Shown here one piece after another: positions 1 through 7,403 of a stretch of 15,777 nt of DNA (within the stretch, counting starts at the first letter, position 1; each line of letters begins with the position of its first letter). The notes below the pieces were generated by a model, which was not told the origin of the DNA, did no database searches, and saw only the letters and a program-made list of their open reading frames with translations. Location: the NCBI GenBank assembly GCA_937883885.1, contig CAKZXL010000933.1, positions 1-15,777 of the forward strand, read 5' to 3'. The position numbers and the translations under genes are program-made. This stretch comes from an uncultured Aquincola sp. (GTDB lineage Bacteria; Pseudomonadota; Gammaproteobacteria; Burkholderiales; Burkholderiaceae).

Positions 1-155
1 CCTGCACCAGCTTCTTTGCGCACCACCGCACCGGCGTGATGACGCCCGAGGTCGACGCCTGGCGCTGGGCCGCGCCGCAGGAGCTGCCTGCGCTGTGCGC
101 GCCTGCGATGCTGAAGCTGCTGACGCGGCTCGGGCTGGCACCGGCAGCCGGCTGA
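1..155 (+). CDS. C-terminal fragment of a probable NUDIX hydrolase (5' end outside window)
   Basis: Frame 3 is open from the left edge to a TGA at 153-155 and gives about 50 residues. The fragment contains FFAHHRTGVMTPEVDAWRW followed by AAPQELPALCAPAMLKLL. A tail in which a Trp-rich strand is followed by a P-x-EL-P element and a helix is typical of the end of NUDIX domains, which hydrolyse nucleoside diphosphates linked to another moiety. The NUDIX box itself (GX5EX7REUXEEXGU) would lie upstream and is not in the window, so the assignment rests on the tail alone. The 121 bp from this stop to the next start hold no feature I can support. Confidence 0.5.
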   Translation, partial: CTSFFAHHRTGVMTPEVDAWRWAAPQELPALCAPAMLKLLTRLGLAPAAG

Positions 156-276
156 AGCCGGCTGGCCGCCGCGCGGCCACCATGCGCCTGCCGAGGATGC
201 TTATGCGCGATGATGCGTCGCCAACCGCGACGGCCGTTCCTACGATGCTGCGATGCCAAACCCCCTGGAGCATCGC

Positions 277-1284
277 ATGGCCCCACGGCCTTCCCCCACA
301 CGCCGCCGGCTGCTGATCGGCACCGCCGCCACGCTGGCCCTGCCCGGCCTGGCCGGCGCGGCAACGCCCTCTTCGCGGGACCTGGCCGGGGTCACGCTGC
401 GCATCGGCACCTACGAGGGCAACTGGCGTGCGCTGCTGGCGGCGGCGCAGCTGGCTGATGCGCCCTACACCATCGACTGGCGCGAACTGAACAACGGCCT
501 GCTGCACATCGAGGCGCTCAACGGCGACGCGCTGGACCTGGGCTCGGGCAGCGAGATTCCGGCCACTTTCGCGGCGCGGCAGAAGGCCAACGTGCGCTTC
601 ATCGCGGTGATCCGCGAAGACCTGAACAACCAGGTGACGTTGGCGCGCAAGGGCAGCGGCATCGAGTCGATCAAGGACCTCAAGGGCCGGCGCGTGGGCT
701 ATGTGCGCGGCACCACCGCGCACTACTTCCTGCACAAGCAGCTGGCCGAGGCGGGGCTGAGCTTCAACGACATCCAGGCCGCCAACCTGAGCCCGGCCGA
801 CGGCCTGTCGGCCTTCGACCGCGGCGACCTCGACGCCTGGGCCATCTACGGCTACAACGGCCAGCTGGCCCGCACCCGCTACGGCGCCAAGGTGCTCAAG
901 ACCGGCAAGGGCTATCTGTCGGGCAACTTCCCCATCTACGCCAACCCCAAGACCATCGCCGATCCGCTGCGGCGTGCGGCGGTGGGCGACTACCTGCTGC
1001 GCCTGCGCCGCGCCTACAGCTGGGCCAATGCCAACTACCTGGCCTATGCCCGCGCCCAGTCGGCCGAAACGCGGGTGCCGGTGGGCGACCTGATCGAGCT
1101 CTTCAACAACCGCAGCGACGACCATGCCCTGCTGCCGGTGGACGCCCAGGTGATCGCCCGCCACCAGGAGGTGGCCAGCACCTTCGCCAGGATCGGCGTG
1201 CTCGACGGCCCGGCCGAGGTGGCGCCCTTCTGGGACACCAGCTTCGGCCCGCTGCTGCGGGGCGCCGGCAGCCCGGCGGCCTGA
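277..1284 (+). CDS. ABC transporter substrate-binding protein, NitT/Tau/aliphatic-sulfonate (SsuA-like) family
   Basis: This is a periplasmic receptor of about 335 residues. I chose the ATG at 277 over the in-frame ATG at 253 because GGAG (267-270) sits 6 nt before it. The N-terminus has TRRRLLIG followed by a hydrophobic stretch and an Ala-rich cleavage region near residue 28, which looks like a twin-arginine export signal. The mature part shows LRIGTYEGNWRALL, a domain I segment ending in LDLGSGSEIPATFAA, the family block DLKGRRVGYVRGTTAHYFL, then LSPADGLSAFDRGDLDAWAIYG. These are hallmarks of SsuA/TauA-type receptors for sulfonates or related small anions. The actual ligand cannot be read from the sequence. 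No cognate permease or ATPase is adjacent, so it either uses a transporter encoded elsewhere or its partners lie outside the window. Its stop is 3 bp from the stop of the convergent gene on its right. Confidence 0.88.
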   Translation: MAPRPSPTRRRLLIGTAATLALPGLAGAATPSSRDLAGVTLRIGTYEGNWRALLAAAQLADAPYTIDWRELNNGLLHIEALNGDALDLGSGSEIPATFAARQKANVRFIAVIREDLNNQVTLARKGSGIESIKDLKGRRVGYVRGTTAHYFLHKQLAEAGLSFNDIQAANLSPADGLSAFDRGDLDAWAIYGYNGQLARTRYGAKVLKTGKGYLSGNFPIYANPKTIADPLRRAAVGDYLLRLRRAYSWANANYLAYARAQSAETRVPVGDLIELFNNRSDDHALLPVDAQVIARHQEVASTFARIGVLDGPAEVAPFWDTSFGPLLRGAGSPAA

Positions 1285-1287
1285 ACC

Positions 1288-2289
1288 TCAGCGCACGTTG
1301 CCGCGCGGCTCGGCGTTGTTGATGCGCACCTTGAACTTGCCTTCGCGCATTGCCTTCTCGCGCGCGGCCACCTTGGCCTTGAGCGCGGCGGGCACCTTGT
1401 CCTCGAAGGTGCCCAGCGGCGCCAGCTCGCCGCCGCCCACCTTCATCATCGAGTAGCGGCCGTAGTCCTCGGCCTTGAACTTGTGGGCCTTGATCGCGGC
1501 CAGCGCGGCGTCGATCGTCGGCTCCATGTTCCACAGCGCCGAGGCCACCACCGTCTCGGGGTACTTGTCCTGCGTGTTGATCACGTTGCCGATGGCCAGC
1601 ACCTTGCGCTCCTTGGCCGCATCGCTGACGCCGAAGCGCTCGGCGTAGAGCACGTCCACGCCCTTGTCGATCATCGCGAAGGCGGCCTGCTTGGCCTTGG
1701 GCGGGTCGAACCAGCTGTCGATGAAGGTGACGTGGAAGCGCGCCTTCGGGTTGATGTCGCGCGCACCGGCCATGAAGGCATTCATCAGCCGGTTGGTCTC
1801 GGCCACCGGGTAGCCGGCCACCAGGCCGATCTGACCGCTCTTGCTCATGCCGGCGGCGATCATGCCGGTGAGGAAGGCGGGCTCGACGATGTAGTTGTCG
1901 AACACCGCGAAGTTGGGCCGCGCCGGCTTGCCGCTGCTGCCCATCAGGAAAGCGGTCTTGGGGAACTTGCGGGCCACCTTGCGGGCCTCGTCCTCCATCG
2001 CGAAGGCTTCGCCGACGATCAGCGCATGGCCTTGCTGGGCGTATTCGGCCAGCACCCGCTCATAGTCGGCGGCGGCCACGTTCTCGCTGAACACGTAGTC
2101 GATCTCGCCACGCGCGGCGGCGGCCTTCAAGGCCTTGTCGATGCGGCCGACCCAGAGCTGGCCGACGGGCACGGTGTAGACGGCCGCCACCTTGAGCCGC
2201 GACTGCGCGGCCACCGGCGAGGCGGCAAGCGCCAGCGACATGCCGGCGGCCACAGCGGCGGCGATGAGCTGACGACGGGATAAGAACAT
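1288..2289 (-). CDS. BMP family (PnrA/Med-like) ABC transporter substrate-binding protein
   Basis: This 333-residue protein has an N-terminal signal: FLSRRQLIAAAVAAG, a hydrophobic run, then ASPVAAQ, with cleavage likely near residue 28. The paired arginines again suggest possible Tat export. The mature sequence starts LKVAAVYTVPVGQLW and carries BMP-family landmarks: SENVAAADYERVLAEYAQQG, ALIVGEAFAMEDEA, FAVFDNYIVEPAFLTGMIAA and GQIGLVAGYPVAETNRLMNAF. BMP proteins of known function bind nucleosides or related compounds and work with CUT2-like permeases. Here the ligand is unknown and no transporter subunits are adjacent. The start is supported by GGAG (2295-2298) 5 nt upstream of the ATG. 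The gene diverges from the DUF885 lipoprotein gene and converges with the NitT-type receptor gene. Confidence 0.88.
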   Translation of the reverse strand: MFLSRRQLIAAAVAAGMSLALAASPVAAQSRLKVAAVYTVPVGQLWVGRIDKALKAAAARGEIDYVFSENVAAADYERVLAEYAQQGHALIVGEAFAMEDEARKVARKFPKTAFLMGSSGKPARPNFAVFDNYIVEPAFLTGMIAAGMSKSGQIGLVAGYPVAETNRLMNAFMAGARDINPKARFHVTFIDSWFDPPKAKQAAFAMIDKGVDVLYAERFGVSDAAKERKVLAIGNVINTQDKYPETVVASALWNMEPTIDAALAAIKAHKFKAEDYGRYSMMKVGGGELAPLGTFEDKVPAALKAKVAAREKAMREGKFKVRINNAEPRGNVR

Positions 2290-2386
2290 GCGTACTCCAT
2301 GCAGATGGCAATGCTGGCTGCCATTGTGGCGTGGCGCACCGGGCCTGCCGGGGCCACGGGTGTGTTTCGGGTTGTTGGCAAACGCA

Positions 2387-2421
2387 TCGGCACGTGCGGG
2401 CGCGCATCGTATAAGCGGGGC
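2387..2421 (+). promoter_or_regulatory. Possible promoter of the DUF885 gene, with a -10 box placed for a leaderless transcript
   Basis: TCGGCA at 2387-2392 (4 of 6 to TTGACA) and TATAAG at 2410-2415 (5 of 6 to TATAAT) are separated by 17 bp. The -10 box ends 6 nt before the ATG at 2422, so transcription would begin at or next to the start codon. No Shine-Dalgarno at usable spacing is present; GGGG at 2417-2420 is only 1 nt from the ATG. This is a pattern match only. Confidence 0.35.
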
Positions 2422-4317
2422 ATGTCAGCCCCACGACTTCGTTCACATCGCTTCCCCTGCGCCGCCGCGCTGCCGCTGGTGGCGGCCCTGTGGCTGGCCG
2501 GCTGCGCGGGCCCGGCGCCCCAGGCGGGCAGCACGCCTGCGGCGCCCACGGTGCCGGCACCCGCCACACCCAGCGCCGCCGAGACCAACGCCCGGGCCGA
2601 AGCCGCCGCGCGCCAGCTGCGCAGCCTGATGGACGCCAGCGACGAAGCGATGCTGGCGCGCAACCCGATGGCCGGCCTCTTCCGCGGCGATCTGCGGCGC
2701 GCGGGCGAGTTCGGCAACCCCGATTCACCCGCCCACGTGGCGGCCGAGCGCGAAGCGGCGCAGACCGAGCTGAACCTGCTGGACGCCGTGTCGCGCGAGG
2801 CACTCAACGCCGACGACCGCGCGGCCTACGACAGCTTCCGCTGGTCGCGCCAGCTGGCGCTGGAAGCCAACGCCATGCCGCTGGCCGGCCTGTGGCCGCT
2901 GATGCCGCTGGACCAGATGCAGGGCTGGCACCTGCTGATGGCCGATATCTCGTCGGCCCAGGGCCCTGCGCCCTACCGCAGCGTGGCCGACTACGACGCC
3001 GGCCTGTCGCGCCTGCAAGGCTTCATCGTCTGGCTGGACGGGGCCACCGACCGCATGCAGCAGGGCATGGCCAGCGGCGTGGTGCTGCCCAAGGTGGTGG
3101 TGGCGCGGCTGATCGCACAGTTCGACCAGCTGGCCACGCAGGGCGTGAACGACTCGCCCTTTTACGGCCCGGTGCGGCAGATGCCGGCCGACCTGCCCGC
3201 CGCCGACCGCGAGCGCCTGACCCGCGAAACCACCGAGCTGGTGGAAGACCAGCTGCGGCCGGCACTGGCACGCATGTCGCGCTTCTTGACCACCCGCTAC
3301 CTGCCCGCGGCGCGCGACAGCGTGGGCCTGTCGGCGCTGCCCGGCGGCGGCGACTACTACGCCTGGCTGATCCGCCTGCACACCACCACCGGGCTGGACG
3401 CCGCCACCGTGCACCGGCTGGGCCTGTCGGAGGTGGCGCGCATCGAAGGCGGCATGCAGGCGGTGATGCGCGAGGTGGGCTTTGCCGGCAGCCTGGGCGA
3501 GTTCTTCGAGCAGATGCGCACCGACCCGCGCTTTGCACCGGCCAGCGCGCAGGCCCTGGCCGACGGCTATGCGGCCATCGGCCAGCGGGTGGCGCAGGCC
3601 ATGCCCCGGCTGTTCGGCGAGGCGCCACGCACGCCGCTGGTGATCCGGCCCACGCCCGACTACCAGGCGGTGACGGCGGCCGGCGCCAGCTACACCCCGG
3701 GGTCGCTGGACACCGGGCAGCCCGGCATCTTCCACTTCAACACCCACGACCTGCCCAGCCGCCGCACCTGGGGCATGGAAACGCTGTACCTGCACGAGGC
3801 CGTGCCCGGCCACCACTACCAGGGCTCGCTCGCGGCCGAGAACACCGCGCTGCCCAAGCAGCAGCGCTTCGACGGCAACACCGCCTATGCCGAAGGCTGG
3901 GCGCTGTATGCCGAAAGCCTGGGCCCGGAACTGGGCCTGTTCACCGACCCGTACCAGCGCTTCGGCCACTACAACGACGAGATGCTGCGTGCGATACGGC
4001 TGGTGGTGGACACCGGCCTGCATGCCTTCGGCTGGAGCCGCGAGCAGGCCATCGACTACCTGCTGGCGCATTCGGCGCTCAGCCGCACCGAGGCCACGGC
4101 CGAGGTCGAGCGCTACATCGCCATGCCGGGCCAGGCCCTGGCCTACAAGGTGGGCGCGCTCACCCTGCAGCAGCTGCGGCTGCGGGCGCAGCAGGCGCTG
4201 GGGCCGCGCTTCGACCTGAAGGCCTTCCACCGCCAGGTGCTGGATGCGGGCGCGTTGCCGATGCTGGTGCTCACCGCCCGCATCGACGACTGGATCGCCG
4301 CGCAGCAGCCGCGCTGA
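2422..4317 (+). CDS. DUF885 domain lipoprotein, putative zinc-metallopeptidase-like
   Basis: This predicted exported lipoprotein has 631 residues. I chose the ATG at 2422 because it opens a compact signal peptide: MSAPRLRSHRF, a hydrophobic stretch, then the lipobox LAGC with the lipidated Cys at about residue 28. The frame is open further upstream to 2299, but those residues look non-coding. After a Pro/Ala-rich linker comes a long helical domain. Near residue 458 is YLHEAVPGHHYQGS, the family's HExxPGHH motif, and AYAEGWALYAESLG follows with Glu near 491. This layout, HExxx-(G)HH then a downstream EGWALYAE, is the signature of DUF885, which is grouped with the gluzincin-type peptidase clan. 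Length and order look complete. The substrate is unknown. The gene ends 21 bp from the convergent DUF3016 gene. Confidence 0.88.
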   Translation: MSAPRLRSHRFPCAAALPLVAALWLAGCAGPAPQAGSTPAAPTVPAPATPSAAETNARAEAAARQLRSLMDASDEAMLARNPMAGLFRGDLRRAGEFGNPDSPAHVAAEREAAQTELNLLDAVSREALNADDRAAYDSFRWSRQLALEANAMPLAGLWPLMPLDQMQGWHLLMADISSAQGPAPYRSVADYDAGLSRLQGFIVWLDGATDRMQQGMASGVVLPKVVVARLIAQFDQLATQGVNDSPFYGPVRQMPADLPAADRERLTRETTELVEDQLRPALARMSRFLTTRYLPAARDSVGLSALPGGGDYYAWLIRLHTTTGLDAATVHRLGLSEVARIEGGMQAVMREVGFAGSLGEFFEQMRTDPRFAPASAQALADGYAAIGQRVAQAMPRLFGEAPRTPLVIRPTPDYQAVTAAGASYTPGSLDTGQPGIFHFNTHDLPSRRTWGMETLYLHEAVPGHHYQGSLAAENTALPKQQRFDGNTAYAEGWALYAESLGPELGLFTDPYQRFGHYNDEMLRAIRLVVDTGLHAFGWSREQAIDYLLAHSALSRTEATAEVERYIAMPGQALAYKVGALTLQQLRLRAQQALGPRFDLKAFHRQVLDAGALPMLVLTARIDDWIAAQQPR

Positions 4318-4338
4318 TGCACGCCGCGCCGCGCCCGC

Positions 4339-4875
4339 TCAGGGCGCCTCGCCCGCCGGGCCGAAGGTCTGCTGGAACCAGCGCTGCAGCAGGCGGCGCT
4401 CGGGCTCGTAGCGCTCGGCGCTGCGGCCCGGCGGCTGGTGGGCCAGGTAGTTCAGGTCGGACAGCAGTTGCTCGCCAGCGCGCAGTTCGCGGCCGTCTTG
4501 CTCAAGCCGCCAGCGCAGCGACAGGCGCGGCCATGTGATCTCGCGCATCACCCGCATCTCGGTGCCGGTGGGGCGGCGCAGCAGCTCCAGCTCGCCGGCC
4601 AGGTCCACGTCCAGCAGCTGCACCTGCAACTGGGCGCCGGCGGGCAGGCCACGTTCGGCCAGTGGCTGCAGCGCGCCCTGCAGCGCCTGCTGGAGCTGCG
4701 CCAGCTCGACCGGCGTGGCCTGGCGGTGGCTGTAGCCGGCATCGGCAAAGCGTGCGGGCTCCACCAGCTCCACGCGCACCGCGCCAGCAGCCGCCAGGCC
4801 GGGCTGCGCCATCAGGCCGCCCAGGCACACCAGCGCCGCCAGAAAGCGGCGGTTCAGGCCTTGCATCGTTTGCAT
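4339..4875 (-). CDS. DUF3016 domain-containing secreted protein
   Basis: This protein has about 178 residues. I chose the ATG at 4875 because AAGGAGG (4880-4886) lies 4 nt before it; a longer frame to 4920 has no such site. MQTMQGLNRRF followed by a hydrophobic run ending PGLAAAGA is a standard Sec signal peptide. The mature region has VRVELVEPARFADAGY, LQVQLLDVDLAGELEL, RPTGTEMRVMREITWPRL, LLSDLNYL and a closing YEPERRLLQRWFQQTF. This matches the DUF3016 pattern of a VxFxxPExFTD start, an LDVDLAG core and a W-F ending. The function of the family is not known; the protein probably acts in the periplasm. It lies on the same strand as the aldehyde dehydrogenase with 105 bp between them, and could be transcribed on its own or by read-through. 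Confidence 0.85.
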   Translation of the reverse strand: MQTMQGLNRRFLAALVCLGGLMAQPGLAAAGAVRVELVEPARFADAGYSHRQATPVELAQLQQALQGALQPLAERGLPAGAQLQVQLLDVDLAGELELLRRPTGTEMRVMREITWPRLSLRWRLEQDGRELRAGEQLLSDLNYLAHQPPGRSAERYEPERRLLQRWFQQTFGPAGEAP

Positions 4876-4980
4876 CACGCCTCCTTGCGCACCGATGGCT
4901 GGGCAGCTTACCGAGCCCACAAGCCCGCGCCAGCGACGAGGATCAAGGCCAGGGCCCGCCAGCGACGGCGCAGCGGCCGC

Positions 4981-6423
4981 TCACACCCAGCGGCGCAGCA
5001 GCGCCAGCAGGCCGTTGAACGCGCGCCCGTAGGGCGGGCGCAGCAGCGCCGCGCCGGTCAGCCGCGATTGGTGGAACACCGGCTTCAGGTGGCTGAAGCG
5101 GTCGAAGCCCCAGCGCCCGTGGTACGCGCCCTGGCCGCTGGCGCCCACGCCGCCGAAGGGCTGGTCTTCCTGCGCCATGTGCCACAGGCAATCGTTGAGG
5201 GTGACGCCGCCGGCATGGGTTTCCTGCAGCACGCGGTCGCGGTGGCGGGTGTCGCGGCCGAACCAGTACAAGGCCAGCGGCCGGTCGCCGGCGTTGATGC
5301 AGGCGATGGCCTCGTCCAGCGTGCCGTACTCGATCACCGGCAGCAGCGGGCCGAAGATCTCTTCCTGCATCAGCCGCATCGCGGGCGTGGCGCCCAGCAC
5401 CAGCGTTGGCACCAGCTTGCGCGTGCCCTGCGACAGGTCTTCCTGCGTCGGGTTCAGCGGCACCAGGCGGGCACCCTGGGCCTGTGCATCGGCCAGCAGG
5501 GCCAGCAGGCGCTGGCGGTGGCCCTCGTGGATGATGGCGGTGTAGTCGGGGTTGTCGCGCAGCCGCGGGTACAGCCGGGCCACCGCGGCCTGCAGCCGCG
5601 GCACCAGGGCCTCGGTCATGCCGCGCGGCAGCAGCAGGTAGTCGGGGCCCACGCAGGTCTGGCCGGCGTTGAACAGCTTGCCCATGGCCAGGCGCGGCAC
5701 CGCCTCGTCCAGGTCCACGCTGGCATCGAAGATCACCGGCGACTTGCCGCCCAGCTCCAGCGTCACCGACACCAGGTGGGCGGCCGCGGCCTGCGCCACC
5801 CGCCGGCCCACCGCGGTGGAGCCGGTGAACACCAGGTGGTCGAAGGGCAGCGCGCAAAAGCGCTGGCTGACGCTGGCGTCGCCGCACACCACGCTCATCT
5901 CGCCGGGGTCGAAGTACTCGGCCACCGCGGCGGCCAGCGCCGCTGCCAGCCGCGGCGCGTGTTCCGACGGCTTGATGAGCACCCGGTTGCCGGCCGCCAG
6001 CGCCCCCACTGCCGGGGCCAGCGCCACCTGCAGCGGGTAGTTCCAGGCCGCCACGACGCCCACCACGCCCAGCGGCTGCGGCAGCAGCCGGTTGTGCCCG
6101 GGCCGGAAGTGCAGCCCGGTGGGCACGCGGCGCGGGCGCATCCAGCGGCGCAGCTGCGCACGCGCATGAGACAGGCCGGCCTGCACCACGAACAGCTCGG
6201 CCAGCCGGGTTTCATGCGGGCTGCGGCCGCTGAAGTCGGCATCGATGGCGGCGACGAAGCCGGCCTCATGGTCCTGCAGCAGCTGCGCCAGCCTGTCCAG
6301 CCGCGAGAGGCGCTGCGCCAGGCTGGGAAAGCGCTCGGCCGCAAACGCCGCTCGCTGGGCGGCGAAGGCGGCGTCCAGCGGGTCGACGGTACGCAGGAAA
6401 GGTTCGGTGCGCATGGGCCGCAT
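4981..6423 (-). CDS. calB: Aldehyde dehydrogenase, coniferyl aldehyde dehydrogenase type
   Basis: This 480-residue cytoplasmic NAD(P)-dependent enzyme oxidises an aldehyde to the acid. The landmarks run in order: PLGVVGVVAAWNYPLQVAL (Trp127-Pro130), LIKPSE near 149-154 for cofactor binding, FTGSTAVGR near 199-207, TLELGGKSP with the general base Glu223, and FNAGQTCVGPDY with the nucleophile Cys257. The AALPFDHLVFTGSTAVG-type block and the GQTCVGPDYLLLPR block are characteristic of coniferyl aldehyde dehydrogenases (CalB), which convert coniferaldehyde to ferulate in lignin-monomer breakdown. The real substrate may differ, because this subfamily is broad. The start is uncertain between 6423 and 6414 since neither ATG has a clear ribosome binding site. 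The gene follows the kinase/dehydrogenase cluster on the same strand after a 77-bp gap. Confidence 0.82.
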   Translation of the reverse strand: MRPMRTEPFLRTVDPLDAAFAAQRAAFAAERFPSLAQRLSRLDRLAQLLQDHEAGFVAAIDADFSGRSPHETRLAELFVVQAGLSHARAQLRRWMRPRRVPTGLHFRPGHNRLLPQPLGVVGVVAAWNYPLQVALAPAVGALAAGNRVLIKPSEHAPRLAAALAAAVAEYFDPGEMSVVCGDASVSQRFCALPFDHLVFTGSTAVGRRVAQAAAAHLVSVTLELGGKSPVIFDASVDLDEAVPRLAMGKLFNAGQTCVGPDYLLLPRGMTEALVPRLQAAVARLYPRLRDNPDYTAIIHEGHRQRLLALLADAQAQGARLVPLNPTQEDLSQGTRKLVPTLVLGATPAMRLMQEEIFGPLLPVIEYGTLDEAIACINAGDRPLALYWFGRDTRHRDRVLQETHAGGVTLNDCLWHMAQEDQPFGGVGASGQGAYHGRWGFDRFSHLKPVFHQSRLTGAALLRPPYGRAFNGLLALLRRWV

Positions 6424-6427
6424 CGTC

Positions 6428-6440
6428 GGGCCGACGGCCC
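6428..6440 (-). other. Small GC hairpin just upstream of the aldehyde dehydrogenase start
   Basis: GGGCC (6428-6432), a GAC loop and GGCCC (6436-6440) form a perfect 5-bp stem whose base is 4 bp from the start codon side. It has no T-tract, so it is not a convincing intrinsic terminator. In the mRNA it would lie where a ribosome binding site is expected, which fits the lack of a visible Shine-Dalgarno. In such GC-rich DNA a stem this short can arise by chance. Confidence 0.25.
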
Positions 6441-6500
6441 TGGCTGTCCATGGGTCAAACGGTCAGGCGCTTGGGGATGTCGGCCAAACGCCCCGGCCGG

Positions 6501-7403
6501 TCAGGCGCTGGCCTGGCCGTCCGCCGCCGGCGTGATGCCGGCCATCAGCTCGCACAGCTTGAAGATGGCGGTGGCATTCAGCTCGCCCCAGCCCAGGTTC
6601 TGCGCCACCTTGTTCAGCTCATGCACGGTGTTGCTCAGCATCACCGGCACACCCAGGCTTTCGGCATGGTTGCGGATCAGCTCGGTGTCCTTGACCATGG
6701 TGCGCAGGTGGAACGAGACGTCGAACTGCCCGTCCCACATCGCGCGGCCGGCCCCTTCCACGATGGGCGAGCGGAAGTCGCTTTCGCTCCACACGTCCAC
6801 CAGCTGGTGGCCGTCCAGGCCCGACTTGCGCGCCAGCGCCAGCGACTCGGCCAGCGCCGCGACGATGGTGCTGACCAGGTGGTTGCCGCACAGCTTGGCC
6901 GCGCAACCGGCGCCCACCTCGCCCATGTGGCGGGCCGAGGCGCCCAGCTGCTGCAGCACCGGCTGCGCCGCGGCCCAGCCCTCGGCGCTGGCGCCGGCCA
7001 TGATCCACAGGCCACCGGCATGCGCCTCGGCCCGGCTGCCGTGCACCGGTGCATCCACGAACAAGGCGCCCGCCGCCTGGAAGCGGGCCGCCAGCTCACG
7101 CGCGGTGGCCGGCAACTGGGTGCTCATGTCGATGAACACCTGGCCCGGCTGCGCGGCCTGCAGCAGGCCGTCGGGCCCTTCCAGCACGCTGCGCAGCGCC
7201 TCTTCGTTCCACACCAGCAGCAGCACGTGGCTGGCGCCTTCGGCGGCCTGGGCCGGCGTGGCATGCAGCGTGGCCCCGCCCTCCACCAGCGCCTGCGCGT
7301 TGGCGGGCGTGCGGTTCCAGCAGCGCACCGCGTGGCCATGGCGGCGCAGCGTCAGGCCCACGCCGGTTCCCAGCACCCCGGTGCCGATGACGGCGATGTT
7401 CAT
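6501..7403 (-). CDS. NAD(P)-dependent beta-hydroxyacid dehydrogenase (3-hydroxyisobutyrate dehydrogenase family)
   Basis: This 300-residue two-domain oxidoreductase has the Rossmann motif GTGVLG at residues 7-12 and an NRT at 30-32, a pattern that often goes with NADP(H) preference. The substrate segment DAPVHGSRAEAHAG (117-130) occupies the position of the usual DAPVSGG. The catalytic helix is GCAAKLCGN with Lys170 and Asn174. The C-terminal half is all-helical, as in the family. Relatives oxidise or reduce three- to five-carbon hydroxyacids or semialdehydes, so the substrate here is probably a small polyhydroxylated acid or aldehyde. Its ATG overlaps the stop of the DhaL-like gene by 4 nt (ATGA), and AGAAGG lies 6 nt upstream of the start, so translation is coupled to the kinase genes. 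It is the last gene of the tightly packed cluster. The His-for-Ser change in the substrate loop is noteworthy. Confidence 0.88.
   Translation of the reverse strand: MNIAVIGTGVLGTGVGLTLRRHGHAVRCWNRTPANAQALVEGGATLHATPAQAAEGASHVLLLVWNEEALRSVLEGPDGLLQAAQPGQVFIDMSTQLPATARELAARFQAAGALFVDAPVHGSRAEAHAGGLWIMAGASAEGWAAAQPVLQQLGASARHMGEVGAGCAAKLCGNHLVSTIVAALAESLALARKSGLDGHQLVDVWSESDFRSPIVEGAGRAMWDGQFDVSFHLRTMVKDTELIRNHAESLGVPVMLSNTVHELNKVAQNLGWGELNATAIFKLCELMAGITPAADGQASA

Noticed and set aside
2375..2415. TTGGCA (2375-2380) paired with TATAAG (2410-2415) as a promoter
   Set aside because: The spacing is 29 bp, far above the 16-18 bp needed; the TCGGCA at 2387 fits better.
2299..2421. Upstream extension of the DUF885 frame to an ATG at 2299
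   Set aside because: The added 41 residues would bury the signal peptide and lipobox inside the protein and overlap the promoter region of the divergent receptor gene.
2725..4230. A 501-codon open frame on the minus strand within the DUF885 gene
   Set aside because: The plus strand here encodes the HExxPGHH protein with a lipoprotein signal. The minus product has low-complexity His/Gln/Val composition and no motif.
4908..4983. A short hydrophobic reading frame on the minus strand (LALILVAGAGLWAR then stop) just after the aldehyde dehydrogenase
   Set aside because: It has a membrane-helix look, but no start codon with a ribosome binding site was found in frame, and the aldehyde dehydrogenase ends plausibly at its own stop. 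I could not exclude an old frameshifted tail but do not call a gene.
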